Source: AVCC01 sp041736255
GTDB lineage: Bacteria > Pseudomonadota > Gammaproteobacteria > Burkholderiales > Burkholderiaceae_D
Assembly: GCA_041736255.1 (NCBI GenBank)
Contig: JBGSTZ010000089.1
Location: forward strand, 1-29,017
Reading direction: 5' to 3'
Length of the DNA stretch: 29,017 nucleotides
A program made the translations under genes and the position numbers. This document shows, piece after piece, positions 16,359 to 24,377 of the stretch (position 1 is the stretch's first letter; each line of letters begins with the position of its first letter). The notes under the pieces are model-generated. The model saw nothing but the letters and a program-made list of their open reading frames with translations. It was not told where the DNA came from and did no database searches.

Positions 16359-16361
16359 AAT

Positions 16362-16399
16362 TGAAAGAAAAAAAGATCCATCCCTGAGAGTGGATGGAT
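16362..16399 (-). terminator. Rho-independent terminator after fabF
   Basis: On the minus strand ATCCATCC (plus 16392-16399) pairs perfectly with GGATGGAT (plus 16376-16383) around an eight-base loop. CTTTTTTTCTTTC follows. It lies nine bases past the fabF stop and closes the fatty-acid cluster. Its T-tract ends four bases before the next gene's ATG at 16358. Confidence 0.88.
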
Positions 16400-16407
16400 A
16401 AAATTAA

Positions 16408-17649
16408 TTAGATTTTTCCGAAAATGAGGGTTCCATTCGTACCGCCAAAACCGAAGTTGTTTTTGACTGCATACTGAATAGAAACATCTCGTGCGGTGTT
16501 CGCACAAAAGTCCAGATCACACTCTGGATCTTGGTTGAAAATATTGATTGTCGGGGGTGATACCTGATTGTATAGGGCCAATACAGTAAAGACAGACTCC
16601 AAACCACCAGCGCCACCCAGCAAGTGACCGGTCATTGACTTGGTAGAATTAATTATCAAACTCTTGGCATGGGAACCAAATGCAGCTTTAACAGCATCAG
16701 TTTCATTTTTATCACCTATTGGCGTTGATGTTCCGTGCGCATTAAGATATTGTACTTCATTAGCATTAATACCTGCATTTTTCAAAGCATTTAACATACT
16801 GCGACGCGGACCATCCATATTTGGTGCGGTGACATGGTAGGCGTCGCCACTCATACCAAAGCCTACGAGTTCAGCATATATTCTGGCGCCTCGCGCTTTC
16901 GCATGTTCGTACTCCTCCAGAACCATCACACCGGCACCTTCTCCAAGCACAAATCCGTCGCGATCAGTGTCCCATGGACGCGATGCTGTCTTTGGATCCT
17001 CATTCCGCGAAGAAAGCGCACGTGCGGAAGCAAATCCACCCAAGCCTAGCGGTGATAATGTGGATTCGGCGCCACCAGCGATCATCACATCCGCATCGCC
17101 GTACTCGATCATGCGCCCAGCCGCGCCAATACTGTGCAAACCAGTAGTACACGCGCTAACTATGGCAAGATTAGGGCCTTTTAGGCCATATTTGATCGAA
17201 ACATGACCAGAAATCATATTGATGATGGATGCGGGCACAAAAAAAGGTGAAATCCGGCGCGGTCCACGTGCAACATATTCCGTGTGCGTTTGCTCGATCA
17301 TTGGCAAACCACCAATACCTGATCCTATTATTACGCCAATCCGCTCGGCATTAGCATCTGTTACAACCAGACCGCTATCTTGCATTGCCTGCATTCCTGC
17401 TGCGACACCATAATGGATAAAAGCATCCATATGACGTGCTTCCTTACCAGGAATATATTCTTCAATATTGAAGTTCTTAACTTCCCCGGCAAAATGCGTC
17501 GAAAAAGAGGTGGCATCAAATTTGGTAATTGTCGCAATACCGGATTTACCTGAAATCGCTGCGCTCCACGTATCGGCAACCGTGTTGCCAATAGGTGAAA
17601 CACAACCGAGACCAGTTACGACGACACGACGTTCACGTGAGCGGCTCAA
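16408..17649 (-). CDS. fabF: 3-oxoacyl-[acyl-carrier-protein] synthase II
   Basis: This 413-residue condensing enzyme elongates acyl-ACP with malonyl-ACP. The catalytic C167 is in VSACTTGLHSIGAA, H305 in NAHGTSTPIGD and H342 in STKSMTGHLLGGAGG, which with K337 form the C-H-H-K set of FabF. The end NNFGFGGTNGTLIFG is typical. The start is a TTG at 17649 (MSRSRERRVVVTGLG), supported by GGAG six bases upstream; no ATG or GTG lies close enough. It follows acpP by 29 bases and is closed by the terminator at 16362-16399. Confidence 0.97.
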   Translation of the reverse strand: MSRSRERRVVVTGLGCVSPIGNTVADTWSAAISGKSGIATITKFDATSFSTHFAGEVKNFNIEEYIPGKEARHMDAFIHYGVAAGMQAMQDSGLVVTDANAERIGVIIGSGIGGLPMIEQTHTEYVARGPRRISPFFVPASIINMISGHVSIKYGLKGPNLAIVSACTTGLHSIGAAGRMIEYGDADVMIAGGAESTLSPLGLGGFASARALSSRNEDPKTASRPWDTDRDGFVLGEGAGVMVLEEYEHAKARGARIYAELVGFGMSGDAYHVTAPNMDGPRRSMLNALKNAGINANEVQYLNAHGTSTPIGDKNETDAVKAAFGSHAKSLIINSTKSMTGHLLGGAGGLESVFTVLALYNQVSPPTINIFNQDPECDLDFCANTARDVSIQYAVKNNFGFGGTNGTLIFGKI

Positions 17650-17678
17650 ACAGTTCTCCAGAAGTCAATCAAAGTAAT

Positions 17679-17921
17679 TTACGCGGCCTTGACGTGTGCT
17701 TTTGCGTAATCAATCGCCTGCTGCACAGTAGTGATTTTCTCGGCTTGTTCATCCGGAATTTCCATTTCAAACTCGTCTTCCAATGCCATAACGAGTTCAA
17801 CTGTATCGAGTGAATCCGCACCCAAATCATCAACAAACGATGATTCAATTTTGATGTCAGCTTCGGCGACACCCAGTTGCTCTGCAACGATTTTTTTTAC
17901 GCGTTGTTCGATATCAGACAT
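17679..17921 (-). CDS. acpP: Acyl carrier protein
   Basis: This 80-residue acidic protein carries acyl chains on a phosphopantetheine arm attached to S37 in the motif GADSLDTVEL. The attachment is made by AcpS (encoded at 4094-4486). The sequence is close to the universal bacterial ACP. The ATG at 17921 has a strong GGAGG six bases upstream. A 138-base gap separates it from fabG and contains an extended -10 promoter candidate at 17960-17968, so acpP is likely made at a higher level than its operon neighbours. Confidence 0.98.
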   Translation of the reverse strand: MSDIEQRVKKIVAEQLGVAEADIKIESSFVDDLGADSLDTVELVMALEDEFEMEIPDEQAEKITTVQQAIDYAKAHVKAA

Positions 17922-17959
17922 GTATTGCCTCCAATTTATTGGTAACGGAAAGTGCGCGC

Positions 17960-17968
17960 ATTTTATCA
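17960..17968 (-). promoter_or_regulatory. Candidate extended -10 promoter for acpP
   Basis: On the minus strand TGATAAAAT (TG, one base, TAAAAT) is an extended -10 element followed by a GC-rich GCGCGC. No good -35 is visible 16-18 bases upstream, as is tolerated for extended -10 promoters. It lies about 40 bases before the acpP start. Confidence 0.45.
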
Positions 17969-18059
17969 GGTTTGCGACACAAAAAATAAATTTCAGTTTC
18001 TTCGTTTATATTTAGCTTAAAACGCAATAACTACTACAATAACTACGACTATCTATAAA

Positions 18060-18815
18060 TCATCCCATGTACATCCCACCATTAACATGCAAGGTTGTAC
18101 CTGTAATATAACTAGCCTGAGGTGAAGCGAGGAACACTGCAGCAGCAGCAATATCCTCAGGCACGCCAAAGCGATTTAATGGTATTTGAGTTAATAAAGC
18201 GGCTATTTGTTGATCGTTTAGAAATTTTGTCATATCCGTATCGATGAAGCCGGGCGCAATGCAATTGACAGTAATGTTGCGACTGCCTATTTCCCGTGCT
18301 AGTGCTCGACTCATCCCAGCCACGCCAGCTTTTGCCGCAGCATAGTTCATCTGTCCCGGATTGCCTGTCGAACCCACCACCGAAGTAATATTGATAATAC
18401 GTCCGCTTTTAGCTTTCATCATGCCGCGCAGCACAGCACGAGAAAGGCGCGCCACCGCTGTTAAATTAGTCGCGATGACAGCATCCCATTCCTCTTCCTT
18501 CATACGCAAAGCTAGTTGATCTTGCGTGATGCCTGCATTATTAATGAGAATGGATAATCCATCATAATTCTTCTGAATATAATCAACCAGTGCGCTACAT
18601 CCCGCCACGTCGTTCACATCAAGTACCACACCCTTACCGGAAGCATTGCCAAATGCAGCTAAGTAATCTGTAATTACGCTAGCTCCAGCATCGGAAGTTG
18701 CTGTACCAATGACTATCGCTCCTTGCTTGGCAAATTCTAGTGCAATCGCACGGCCAATACCACGGGAAGCACCAGTTATTAGTGCAACTTGATTTTTTAA
18801 ATTGTGCACCGTCAC
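18060..18815 (-). CDS. fabG: 3-oxoacyl-[acyl-carrier-protein] reductase
   Basis: This 251-residue NADPH-dependent short-chain dehydrogenase performs the first reduction of the elongation cycle. The cofactor motif GASRGIG is at residues 15-21 and NNAG at 92-95. The catalytic S145, Y158 and K162 lie in NITSVVGS and NYAAAKAG. The start is GTG at 18815, overlapping the fabD stop (GTGA), with GGAG eight bases upstream; a second in-frame GTG lies two codons later. The C-terminus TLHVNGGMYMG is typical. Confidence 0.97.
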   Translation of the reverse strand: MTVHNLKNQVALITGASRGIGRAIALEFAKQGAIVIGTATSDAGASVITDYLAAFGNASGKGVVLDVNDVAGCSALVDYIQKNYDGLSILINNAGITQDQLALRMKEEEWDAVIATNLTAVARLSRAVLRGMMKAKSGRIINITSVVGSTGNPGQMNYAAAKAGVAGMSRALAREIGSRNITVNCIAPGFIDTDMTKFLNDQQIAALLTQIPLNRFGVPEDIAAAAVFLASPQASYITGTTLHVNGGMYMG

Positions 18816-19753
18816 TTCATTAGCTCCAAAATTTTATCCAATGAGGTCTGATCAAAGAGTGCATCTCCCACCAAATCAGCATTGATACGCTTGGTCAATC
18901 CAGTCAATACTTTGCCCGGCCCACATTCTATGACATGCATAACACCTTCCACTGCTACTCTTTGTATTGTCTCAACCCATCTGACAGGGTTTGCTGCTTG
19001 ACGCACCAAAGCGTCCTTGATTCTAAGGGGATCGTTTTCGATTTCCACATCGACGTTATTGATGACAGGGATCTGTGGCACAGAAAAAGCCATATCTGCC
19101 ATAAAATCACGCAAACGGTCAGATGCCGGCTTTAATAACGATGAATGAAAAGGAGCAGATACGGAAAGCAGTAATGCGCGCTTTGCACCTCTTTCCTTGG
19201 CCGCGTCACAGGCGCGAGCGATTGCATTTTTGTGACCGGCAATTACTACTTGGGCAGGCGCATTGAAATTTACCGCTTCCACTACTTCGCCTTGTGCAGA
19301 TGCCGCACATATCTCAAGCACAACATCGTCTGACAAACCGAGAATCGCCGCCATACCACCCTGGCCGACTGGAACCGCTTCTTGCATTGCCTGCGCACGA
19401 AAACGCACTAAACGCACGGCATCTTGAAATGGTATGACACCTGAAGCTACCAGGGCAGAATATTCACCGAGACTGTGGCCTGCGACAAGTGATGGTATAG
19501 CACCACCAGCAGCAATCCATGCACGATAAAAAGCCACGGCAGCAGCCAACATTATCGGCTGGGTATTCGTCGTCAGATCCAGATCTTCTTTCGGCCCCTC
19601 CCCGATCAGCCTGGCAAGGTCGCACTGCAACGCCTCAGATGCTTCAGCAATGGTTTGGCGCACGACTACGTTATCGGCAAATCCATTTAACATCCCAATG
19701 CTTTGAGAGCCCTGCCCAGGAAATACGAATGCAAATTTTTTCATATTAGCCAT
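18812..19753 (-). CDS. fabD: Malonyl-CoA:ACP transacylase
   Basis: This enzyme loads malonyl groups onto ACP. The protein begins (MANM)KKFAFVFPGQGSQSIGML, the family start. The nucleophile S94 is in GHSLGEYSA, and the catalytic histidine in SVSAPFHSSLLKP. It is 313 residues from the ATG at 19753 or 310 from the ATG at 19744; neither has a clear Shine-Dalgarno. The frame stays open upstream into fabH, but that part does not match the family. It overlaps fabG by four bases. Confidence 0.96.
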   Translation of the reverse strand: MANMKKFAFVFPGQGSQSIGMLNGFADNVVVRQTIAEASEALQCDLARLIGEGPKEDLDLTTNTQPIMLAAAVAFYRAWIAAGGAIPSLVAGHSLGEYSALVASGVIPFQDAVRLVRFRAQAMQEAVPVGQGGMAAILGLSDDVVLEICAASAQGEVVEAVNFNAPAQVVIAGHKNAIARACDAAKERGAKRALLLSVSAPFHSSLLKPASDRLRDFMADMAFSVPQIPVINNVDVEIENDPLRIKDALVRQAANPVRWVETIQRVAVEGVMHVIECGPGKVLTGLTKRINADLVGDALFDQTSLDKILELMK

Positions 19754-19767
19754 AGATAATCTATTAA

Positions 19768-20754
19768 TTACATCCGTGCGAGCACCGCACCCCAAGTGAA
19801 TCCTCCACCAACGGCTTCCATCATTACGGTTTGCCCAGGCTTGATGCGTCCATCACGTATTCCAACATCGAGAGCCAATGGAATCGATGCTGCAGATGTG
19901 TTGCCATGCTGATCCACTGTGACAATCATTTTTTCCATAGGCAAACCGAGCTTCTTGGCTGTGCCCTGCATGATTCTGATATTCGCTTGGTGCGGAACCA
20001 TCCAGTCTACTTGCGCAGCATTGAGTCCAGCTTTATCAAGCACTTCATGCGCAACATCATCTAATAATTTCACCGCTAATTTATATACAGCCTGACCATC
20101 CATACGTAGAAAAGCACTACCTTCCAGGGTCCCGCAACTTACGTTGCCAGAGACATAAAGGATTTCGTTATAGCGTCCATCTGCATGCAATTTGCTGGCG
20201 AGAATTCCTGGCTCTTTAGAAGACGACAGAATGGCGGCGCCGGCACCATCGCCAAACAATACGCAGGTTCCACGATCTTCAAAATTAAGGATGCGGGAAA
20301 ACACCTCTGCACCGATTACCAGTACATTCTTATGTGCTCCTGACTTGATGAAACTATCCGCCATAGAAACGGCATAGATAAATCCGCTGCATACCGCTTG
20401 CACATCCACCGCGGCGCAATCATTGGTAATACCAAGCTTGCGCTGTACTACTGTTGCAGTGCTAGGAAAACCGCCAAGAAAATCGGGTGTCGATGTAGCA
20501 AGGATAATCAGGTCAATGTCATTTGCAACCAGTCCGGCCATCTCCAGCGCATTGTTTGCCGCTTCAACAGCCAAATCGCTGGATTGTGTACCTGGATCGG
20601 CATGGTGACGGGCAGAAATACCGCTGCGCGTAAAAATCCATTCATCCGAAGTTTCGACCTCTTTTTCAGCCATTCGCTTGGCAAGATCTTGATTCGTTAC
20701 ACGGTTTTTAGGAAGGCAACTGCCTGTTCCAATGATTTTACTGTATGGATTCAT
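19768..20754 (-). CDS. fabH: 3-oxoacyl-[acyl-carrier-protein] synthase III
   Basis: This 328-residue enzyme starts fatty acid synthesis by condensing acetyl-CoA with malonyl-ACP. The catalytic triad is visible as C122 (QAVCSGF), H255 (VPHQANIRI) and N285 (DQHGNTSAAS). The N-terminus YSKIIGTGSCLPKNRVTN and the end GGGFTWGAVLAR are typical. It lies 16 bases after plsX and 14 bases before fabD. Confidence 0.97.
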   Translation of the reverse strand: MNPYSKIIGTGSCLPKNRVTNQDLAKRMAEKEVETSDEWIFTRSGISARHHADPGTQSSDLAVEAANNALEMAGLVANDIDLIILATSTPDFLGGFPSTATVVQRKLGITNDCAAVDVQAVCSGFIYAVSMADSFIKSGAHKNVLVIGAEVFSRILNFEDRGTCVLFGDGAGAAILSSSKEPGILASKLHADGRYNEILYVSGNVSCGTLEGSAFLRMDGQAVYKLAVKLLDDVAHEVLDKAGLNAAQVDWMVPHQANIRIMQGTAKKLGLPMEKMIVTVDQHGNTSAASIPLALDVGIRDGRIKPGQTVMMEAVGGGFTWGAVLARM

Positions 20755-20770
20755 GCCGTTTTTATGCTCA

Positions 20771-21856
20771 TTATTGCTTGGTTAATTGTATCAATTTGAT
20801 TGCATCCGGGTCTGGCAAGGTTTCGCTTGTAGTACTCGGCATCAAGTCCTCTATTGCCTTGGAAATACGGGACAAAACATCATACAGTGCTGCGTCATAA
20901 GCACGTCTGATTGCCCATTCAAATGCATAGGCGTCTGCACCGCCATGGCTCTTGAATACCAGACCGCGCAATCCTAACAGGCTGGCACCATTGTAGCGGG
21001 ATGGATTCATACGGGCCGAGAAAGATTTAATCGCTTTCCGAGCCAAAAATGCGCCCAACATACTCAAAAAATTGTTTTTGAATTCTGCTGTCAGCCCTGA
21101 TTTTACCAAGCGGCCCATGCCTTCAGCCGCTTTCAATGTAACATTGCCAACAAAGCCATCACAAACAACAATATCCGTAGTACCTTCAAAGATATCATTG
21201 CCCTCAACATTGCCATAAAAATTAAGCTGGCCTTTGGCACCAGCTGCACGCAGTAATTCCCCCGCCTGCTTGACAACATCGTTGCCCTTGATTGCTTCTT
21301 CACCAATATTCAACAACCCGATTGTCGGCTTCGGCTTGCCTTCAATTGCGGATACCAACGCCGAGCCCATGATGGCAAACTGATGCAAATGCTCCGGCTT
21401 GCAATCCACATTAGCACCCAAATCAAGCATGTAGGTTGGGCCGTTTTTCTGATTAGGAAGAATGCCGCAAATGGCGGGACGTTCAATACCGGCAATCGTT
21501 TTGAGCACATATCGCGATACTGCCATGAGTGCACCAGTATTACCGGCCGATACGCAGGCGTGCACACCACGGTTCTTCACCAGGCCAATTGCCACTCGCA
21601 TGGAAGAATCCTTCTTGCGGCGCAAAGCAACCTCTAGGGGATCATCCATTGTGACAACTTCGGCAGCATGTACTATGGACAGACGCGCATGTCCTACAGC
21701 TTTATGTTTTTCCAACTCCACAAGAATTACGTCTTCCAAACCAACTAAGACCAACTCAGCATCAGGTTGACGATGGAGAAATGCAATGGCGGCTTGTACA
21801 GTAACGGATGGGCCATTATCGCCACCCATACAGTCGATAGAAATTTTAATTGTCAT
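20771..21856 (-). CDS. plsX: Phosphate acyltransferase PlsX
   Basis: This 361-residue peripheral membrane enzyme converts acyl-ACP to acyl-phosphate, the acyl donor for PlsY in phosphatidic acid synthesis. The start ISIDCMGGDNGP is the family signature, followed by ALRRKKDSSM, VSAGNTGALMAVS, LDLGANVDCKPEHLHQFA and VCDGFVGNVTLKAAEG. The ATG at 21856 has no clear Shine-Dalgarno. A 143-base gap to rpmF carries a possible terminator. Confidence 0.96.
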   Translation of the reverse strand: MTIKISIDCMGGDNGPSVTVQAAIAFLHRQPDAELVLVGLEDVILVELEKHKAVGHARLSIVHAAEVVTMDDPLEVALRRKKDSSMRVAIGLVKNRGVHACVSAGNTGALMAVSRYVLKTIAGIERPAICGILPNQKNGPTYMLDLGANVDCKPEHLHQFAIMGSALVSAIEGKPKPTIGLLNIGEEAIKGNDVVKQAGELLRAAGAKGQLNFYGNVEGNDIFEGTTDIVVCDGFVGNVTLKAAEGMGRLVKSGLTAEFKNNFLSMLGAFLARKAIKSFSARMNPSRYNGASLLGLRGLVFKSHGGADAYAFEWAIRRAYDAALYDVLSRISKAIEDLMPSTTSETLPDPDAIKLIQLTKQ

Positions 21857-21943
21857 TGTTTTGATTCAGTGCCTTACGCAAGCCACGCATTATGGGGCAG
21901 ATTCGGCGCGATTCAAAATCACGAAACCATTAATTTTAGGCGC

Positions 21944-21981
21944 AAAAAAAACGGCGCCAAGTAAAAACCCGTCACGCCGCT
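21944..21981 (-). terminator. Possible intrinsic terminator between rpmF and plsX
   Basis: On the minus strand AGCGGCG (plus 21975-21981) can pair with CGCCGTT (plus 21950-21956), giving seven pairs including one G-U, with an 18-base loop. The pairing is followed by a run of T (eight T at plus 21944-21951). A competing hairpin (GGCGC/GCGCC, 21939-21958) places the same T-run in its loop. Either partial termination or processing between the ribosomal-protein and lipid genes is plausible. Confidence 0.4.
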
Positions 21982-21999
21982 CGTAATCCAGAACTACGA

Positions 22000-22182
22000 T
22001 TAATCGTCGTTCTTTGTCTTCAGTACTTTACGACCACGATAAAAGCCACTTGGGCTGATATGGTGACGCAGATGCGCTTCGCCAGTAGTAGGTTCAATGC
22101 CTAATTGTGGTGTAACCAAGAAAGAATGCGAACGATGCATACCGCGCTTTGATGGGGATTTTTTATTTTGCTGAACAGCCAT
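22000..22182 (-). CDS. rpmF: 50S ribosomal protein L32
   Basis: This basic 60-residue protein begins MAVQQNKKSPSKRGMHRSHS, the L32 signature. The body LVTPQLGIEPTTGEAHLRHH and the basic RGRKVL end agree with proteobacterial L32. It has no zinc-binding cysteines, as in the non-zinc form. AGGAG lies six bases before the ATG. It lies between yceD and plsX, the conserved order. Confidence 0.97.
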   Translation of the reverse strand: MAVQQNKKSPSKRGMHRSHSFLVTPQLGIEPTTGEAHLRHHISPSGFYRGRKVLKTKNDD

Positions 22183-22276
22183 GATAACTCCTAATACTCA
22201 AGTTCTAAAATAATAACATATCCAGCTTTTAAGCCTGTAGGCAAACTGGAATACTTGCTTAAAATCAATCTCCGGT

Positions 22277-22822
22277 CTAACTCAACCGCTTCAAGGCATC
22301 AAATGGTGAGATTTTTTTTGCCCCATTTAAAGCTTTTAGCGCTGCCGTATCAGGACACACATCATGCTTTGGTGCAAGAGGTATTGCCAGCAACACCTCA
22401 TCCTCGATCAGCACAACAACATCCAGCTCTTTTGATCCAACTATAACGTCTATAGCATCGTCGTCCAGCATTGCTTCTATTTCATCCGCATGTTCATCAT
22501 TTTTTGCAAGAATCAGACTTGATTCAGAGGCAATCTCAAATGCACATGGGGTCAAGCAGCGCTGACACAGCAGAGTTACAGATCCGGATACGGACAACCG
22601 CAGTTGCTCAAACCCTAAACTGCTGGCTCCGCCATCAATCGACCAGGACAGAACTGCTGATTTATCAACACATTCGCCTGAAAGCCGTGAAGATTCTGCG
22701 ACAGATATCTCGCCTTGACGGTGTTCTTTAAGCCGACAAAATTCGAAGGCGTCGATTATAAAAGCATTCATAGGCAAAGATGAACCCGGAAAACCTGCGA
22801 TAATAACAGGCTTTTTGATCAT
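22277..22822 (-). CDS. yceD: YceD/DUF177 family protein (23S rRNA accumulation protein)
   Basis: This protein of up to 181 residues is linked in bacteria and plastids to 23S rRNA processing or accumulation. The central pattern SGSVTLLCQRCLTPCAFEI contains the conserved C-x-x-C, followed by DDDAIDVIVGS and LIEDEVLLAIPLAPKHDVCP, all typical of the family. Two starts are possible: ATG 22822, or ATG 22771 (MNAFIIDAFEFCRL), which resembles many homologues better. Neither has a Shine-Dalgarno. It starts the yceD-rpmF-plsX-fab operon and is divergent from maf, with a TATACT element in the gap. Confidence 0.9.
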   Translation of the reverse strand: MIKKPVIIAGFPGSSLPMNAFIIDAFEFCRLKEHRQGEISVAESSRLSGECVDKSAVLSWSIDGGASSLGFEQLRLSVSGSVTLLCQRCLTPCAFEIASESSLILAKNDEHADEIEAMLDDDAIDVIVGSKELDVVVLIEDEVLLAIPLAPKHDVCPDTAALKALNGAKKISPFDALKRLS

Positions 22823-22875
22823 TCGTCAAAGTGTTAGAGCACTTTATCGAAGTATATTTATATCGCTAGTCAACC

Positions 22876-23502
22876 ATGTCATTCACATTGATTTCCAAAC
22901 ACTTGCCCCGTCTGATTCTTGCCTCAAGCTCACGTTACAGACATGAATTGTTGAGCCGTTTGCAACTACCGTTTGAGGTGTTGGTTCCTGATATCGACGA
23001 AACACCGCTTGCTAACGAAACACCAACAATGACCGCGCTGCGTTTGGCCCGTGCAAAAGCGCAGGCAATCGCAACGTTCGCACCGGATGCGCTAGTGATA
23101 GGCTCGGATCAAGTTGCCACGCTCGATGACCTCCAGATTGGCAAGCCAGGCAATTTTGAAAATGCATTGCTTCAATTACAAAAAATGCGCGGCCGACGTG
23201 TGATTTTTCATACCGCCTTATGTCTTTGGGATGGCCGCCAGAACATGACTGAAAATCAGGTGCAAGTCGATGATATCCAAACCTTTGTCACCTTTCGCAA
23301 CTTGCCTAACGAAGAATTGAGCGCTTATCTGCGCATTGAGCAGCCTTACGACTGCGCCGGCAGCGCAAAAAACGAAGGACTTGGGATCACGATCATTGAA
23401 AAAATTGAGAGTACAGATCCCACCGCCCTAACCGGCCTGCCGCTCATTGCACTGACCACAATGCTACGCCGCGCCGGCATATCATTTTCCAACGCCATAT
23501 AA
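22876..23502 (+). CDS. Maf-like nucleotide pyrophosphatase, YceF type
   Basis: This 208-residue house-cleaning pyrophosphatase resembles E. coli YceF, which acts on 7-methyl-GTP. The Maf motif LILASSSRYRHELL is at residues 13-26, the DETPLANE segment follows, and IGSDQVATL at 75-83 carries the catalytic D78. CAGSAKNEGLGITI and DPTALTGLPLIALTTMLRR complete the fold. IGSDQV rather than the TADT-type sequence points to the YceF branch. It is divergent from yceD, as yceF and yceD are also neighbours in E. coli. The start is ATG at 22876. Confidence 0.93.
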   Translation: MSFTLISKHLPRLILASSSRYRHELLSRLQLPFEVLVPDIDETPLANETPTMTALRLARAKAQAIATFAPDALVIGSDQVATLDDLQIGKPGNFENALLQLQKMRGRRVIFHTALCLWDGRQNMTENQVQVDDIQTFVTFRNLPNEELSAYLRIEQPYDCAGSAKNEGLGITIIEKIESTDPTALTGLPLIALTTMLRRAGISFSNAI

Positions 23503-23562
23503 ATACAGTGACCGGTATAGTGTTTTATTGTCACCTTGCCACTTATTAATTATCACTATTAA

Positions 23563-23579
23563 AATATACTCACAATATT
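23563..23579 (-). repeat. AT-rich intergenic motif, copy 3 (upstream of the RsmI-like gene)
   Basis: On the minus strand this is AATATTGTGAGTATATT, the shared motif with a shorter middle. On the plus strand it contains TATACT, about 25 bases before the ATG at 23592, well placed to be the -10 of that gene's promoter. Confidence 0.4.
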
Positions 23580-23591
23580 ATCAATAAAATT

Positions 23592-24344
23592 ATGCCCGGT
23601 ATTCTGTATCTGATCCCCAACACGCTCGGCCAGACCGATGGCGAAACAGACGACTTGTTGTCCCGCATTATCCCGCAACAAGTTCAGGCGATTAGCGCAA
23701 GTCTCGATTATTTTGTGGCAGAAAATGCCAAATCGACGCGCGCCTTCCTTAAACTGCTGGCCGCAACTCATCCGCTGATAAAACCTTTGCAGGAAATTAG
23801 CATTGCCGAGTTGAATGTCAATACACCAGCTACAGCACTGCCGGCACTGTTGGCGCCGATTTTGGCCGGCCAGGATGCCGGTCTGATTTCTGAAGCCGGG
23901 GTGCCGGCAGTGGCCGACCCGGGCGCAAATCTGGTGCGTTTAGCGCATCAGCACGGTATTCAGGTACGACCCTTGGTTGGTCCGTCATCGCTACTACTGG
24001 CGGTCATGGCGAGTGGTTTGAACGGGCAAAGTTTTGCTTTTAACGGATATTTGCCGACTGACGCCGGATTGCGTATAAAGCGCATCAAGGCGCTTGAAGA
24101 ACGCTCGCGCCAGGAGAAGCAAACACAGCTTTTCATTGAAACGCCGTACCGCAATAGTGCGATGCTGGAAGCACTGGCTGGCGCTTGCCTGCCAGATACC
24201 TTAATTTGTATCGCCACAGACTTGACTTTACCGAGCGAGTCGATTCGAACACAAGCAGCGGGCAAATGGCGCAGTGTGCTCGGGGACGGCAAAATGCCTG
24301 CATTCCATAAAAAACCGACTGTATTTCTTCTGTTGGCGCAATAG
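23592..24344 (+). CDS. SAM-dependent methyltransferase, RsmI/tetrapyrrole methylase-like
   Basis: This 250-residue protein has the tetrapyrrole-methylase fold used by RsmI. The start GILYLIPNTLG, the segment DAGLISEAGVPAVADPGANLV (residues 96-116) and VGPSSLLLAVMASGLNGQSF (129-148) are RsmI-like, and LFIETPYRN is also a family feature. The N-terminal region has an inserted stretch relative to true RsmI and lacks its usual GNL/DIT pattern, so it may be the shorter RsmI-related group rather than the 16S rRNA C1402 methyltransferase itself. It follows maf by 89 bases. Confidence 0.85.
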   Translation: MPGILYLIPNTLGQTDGETDDLLSRIIPQQVQAISASLDYFVAENAKSTRAFLKLLAATHPLIKPLQEISIAELNVNTPATALPALLAPILAGQDAGLISEAGVPAVADPGANLVRLAHQHGIQVRPLVGPSSLLLAVMASGLNGQSFAFNGYLPTDAGLRIKRIKALEERSRQEKQTQLFIETPYRNSAMLEALAGACLPDTLICIATDLTLPSESIRTQAAGKWRSVLGDGKMPAFHKKPTVFLLLAQ

Positions 24345-24377
24345 AGCGCTAACCAATCGCAGCAGCATGATCGCCGT

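Noticed and set aside
23507..23556. Terminator after maf from the GTGAC ... GTCAC pairing
   Set aside because: The stem is five base pairs with a long AT-rich loop and no T-tract after it.
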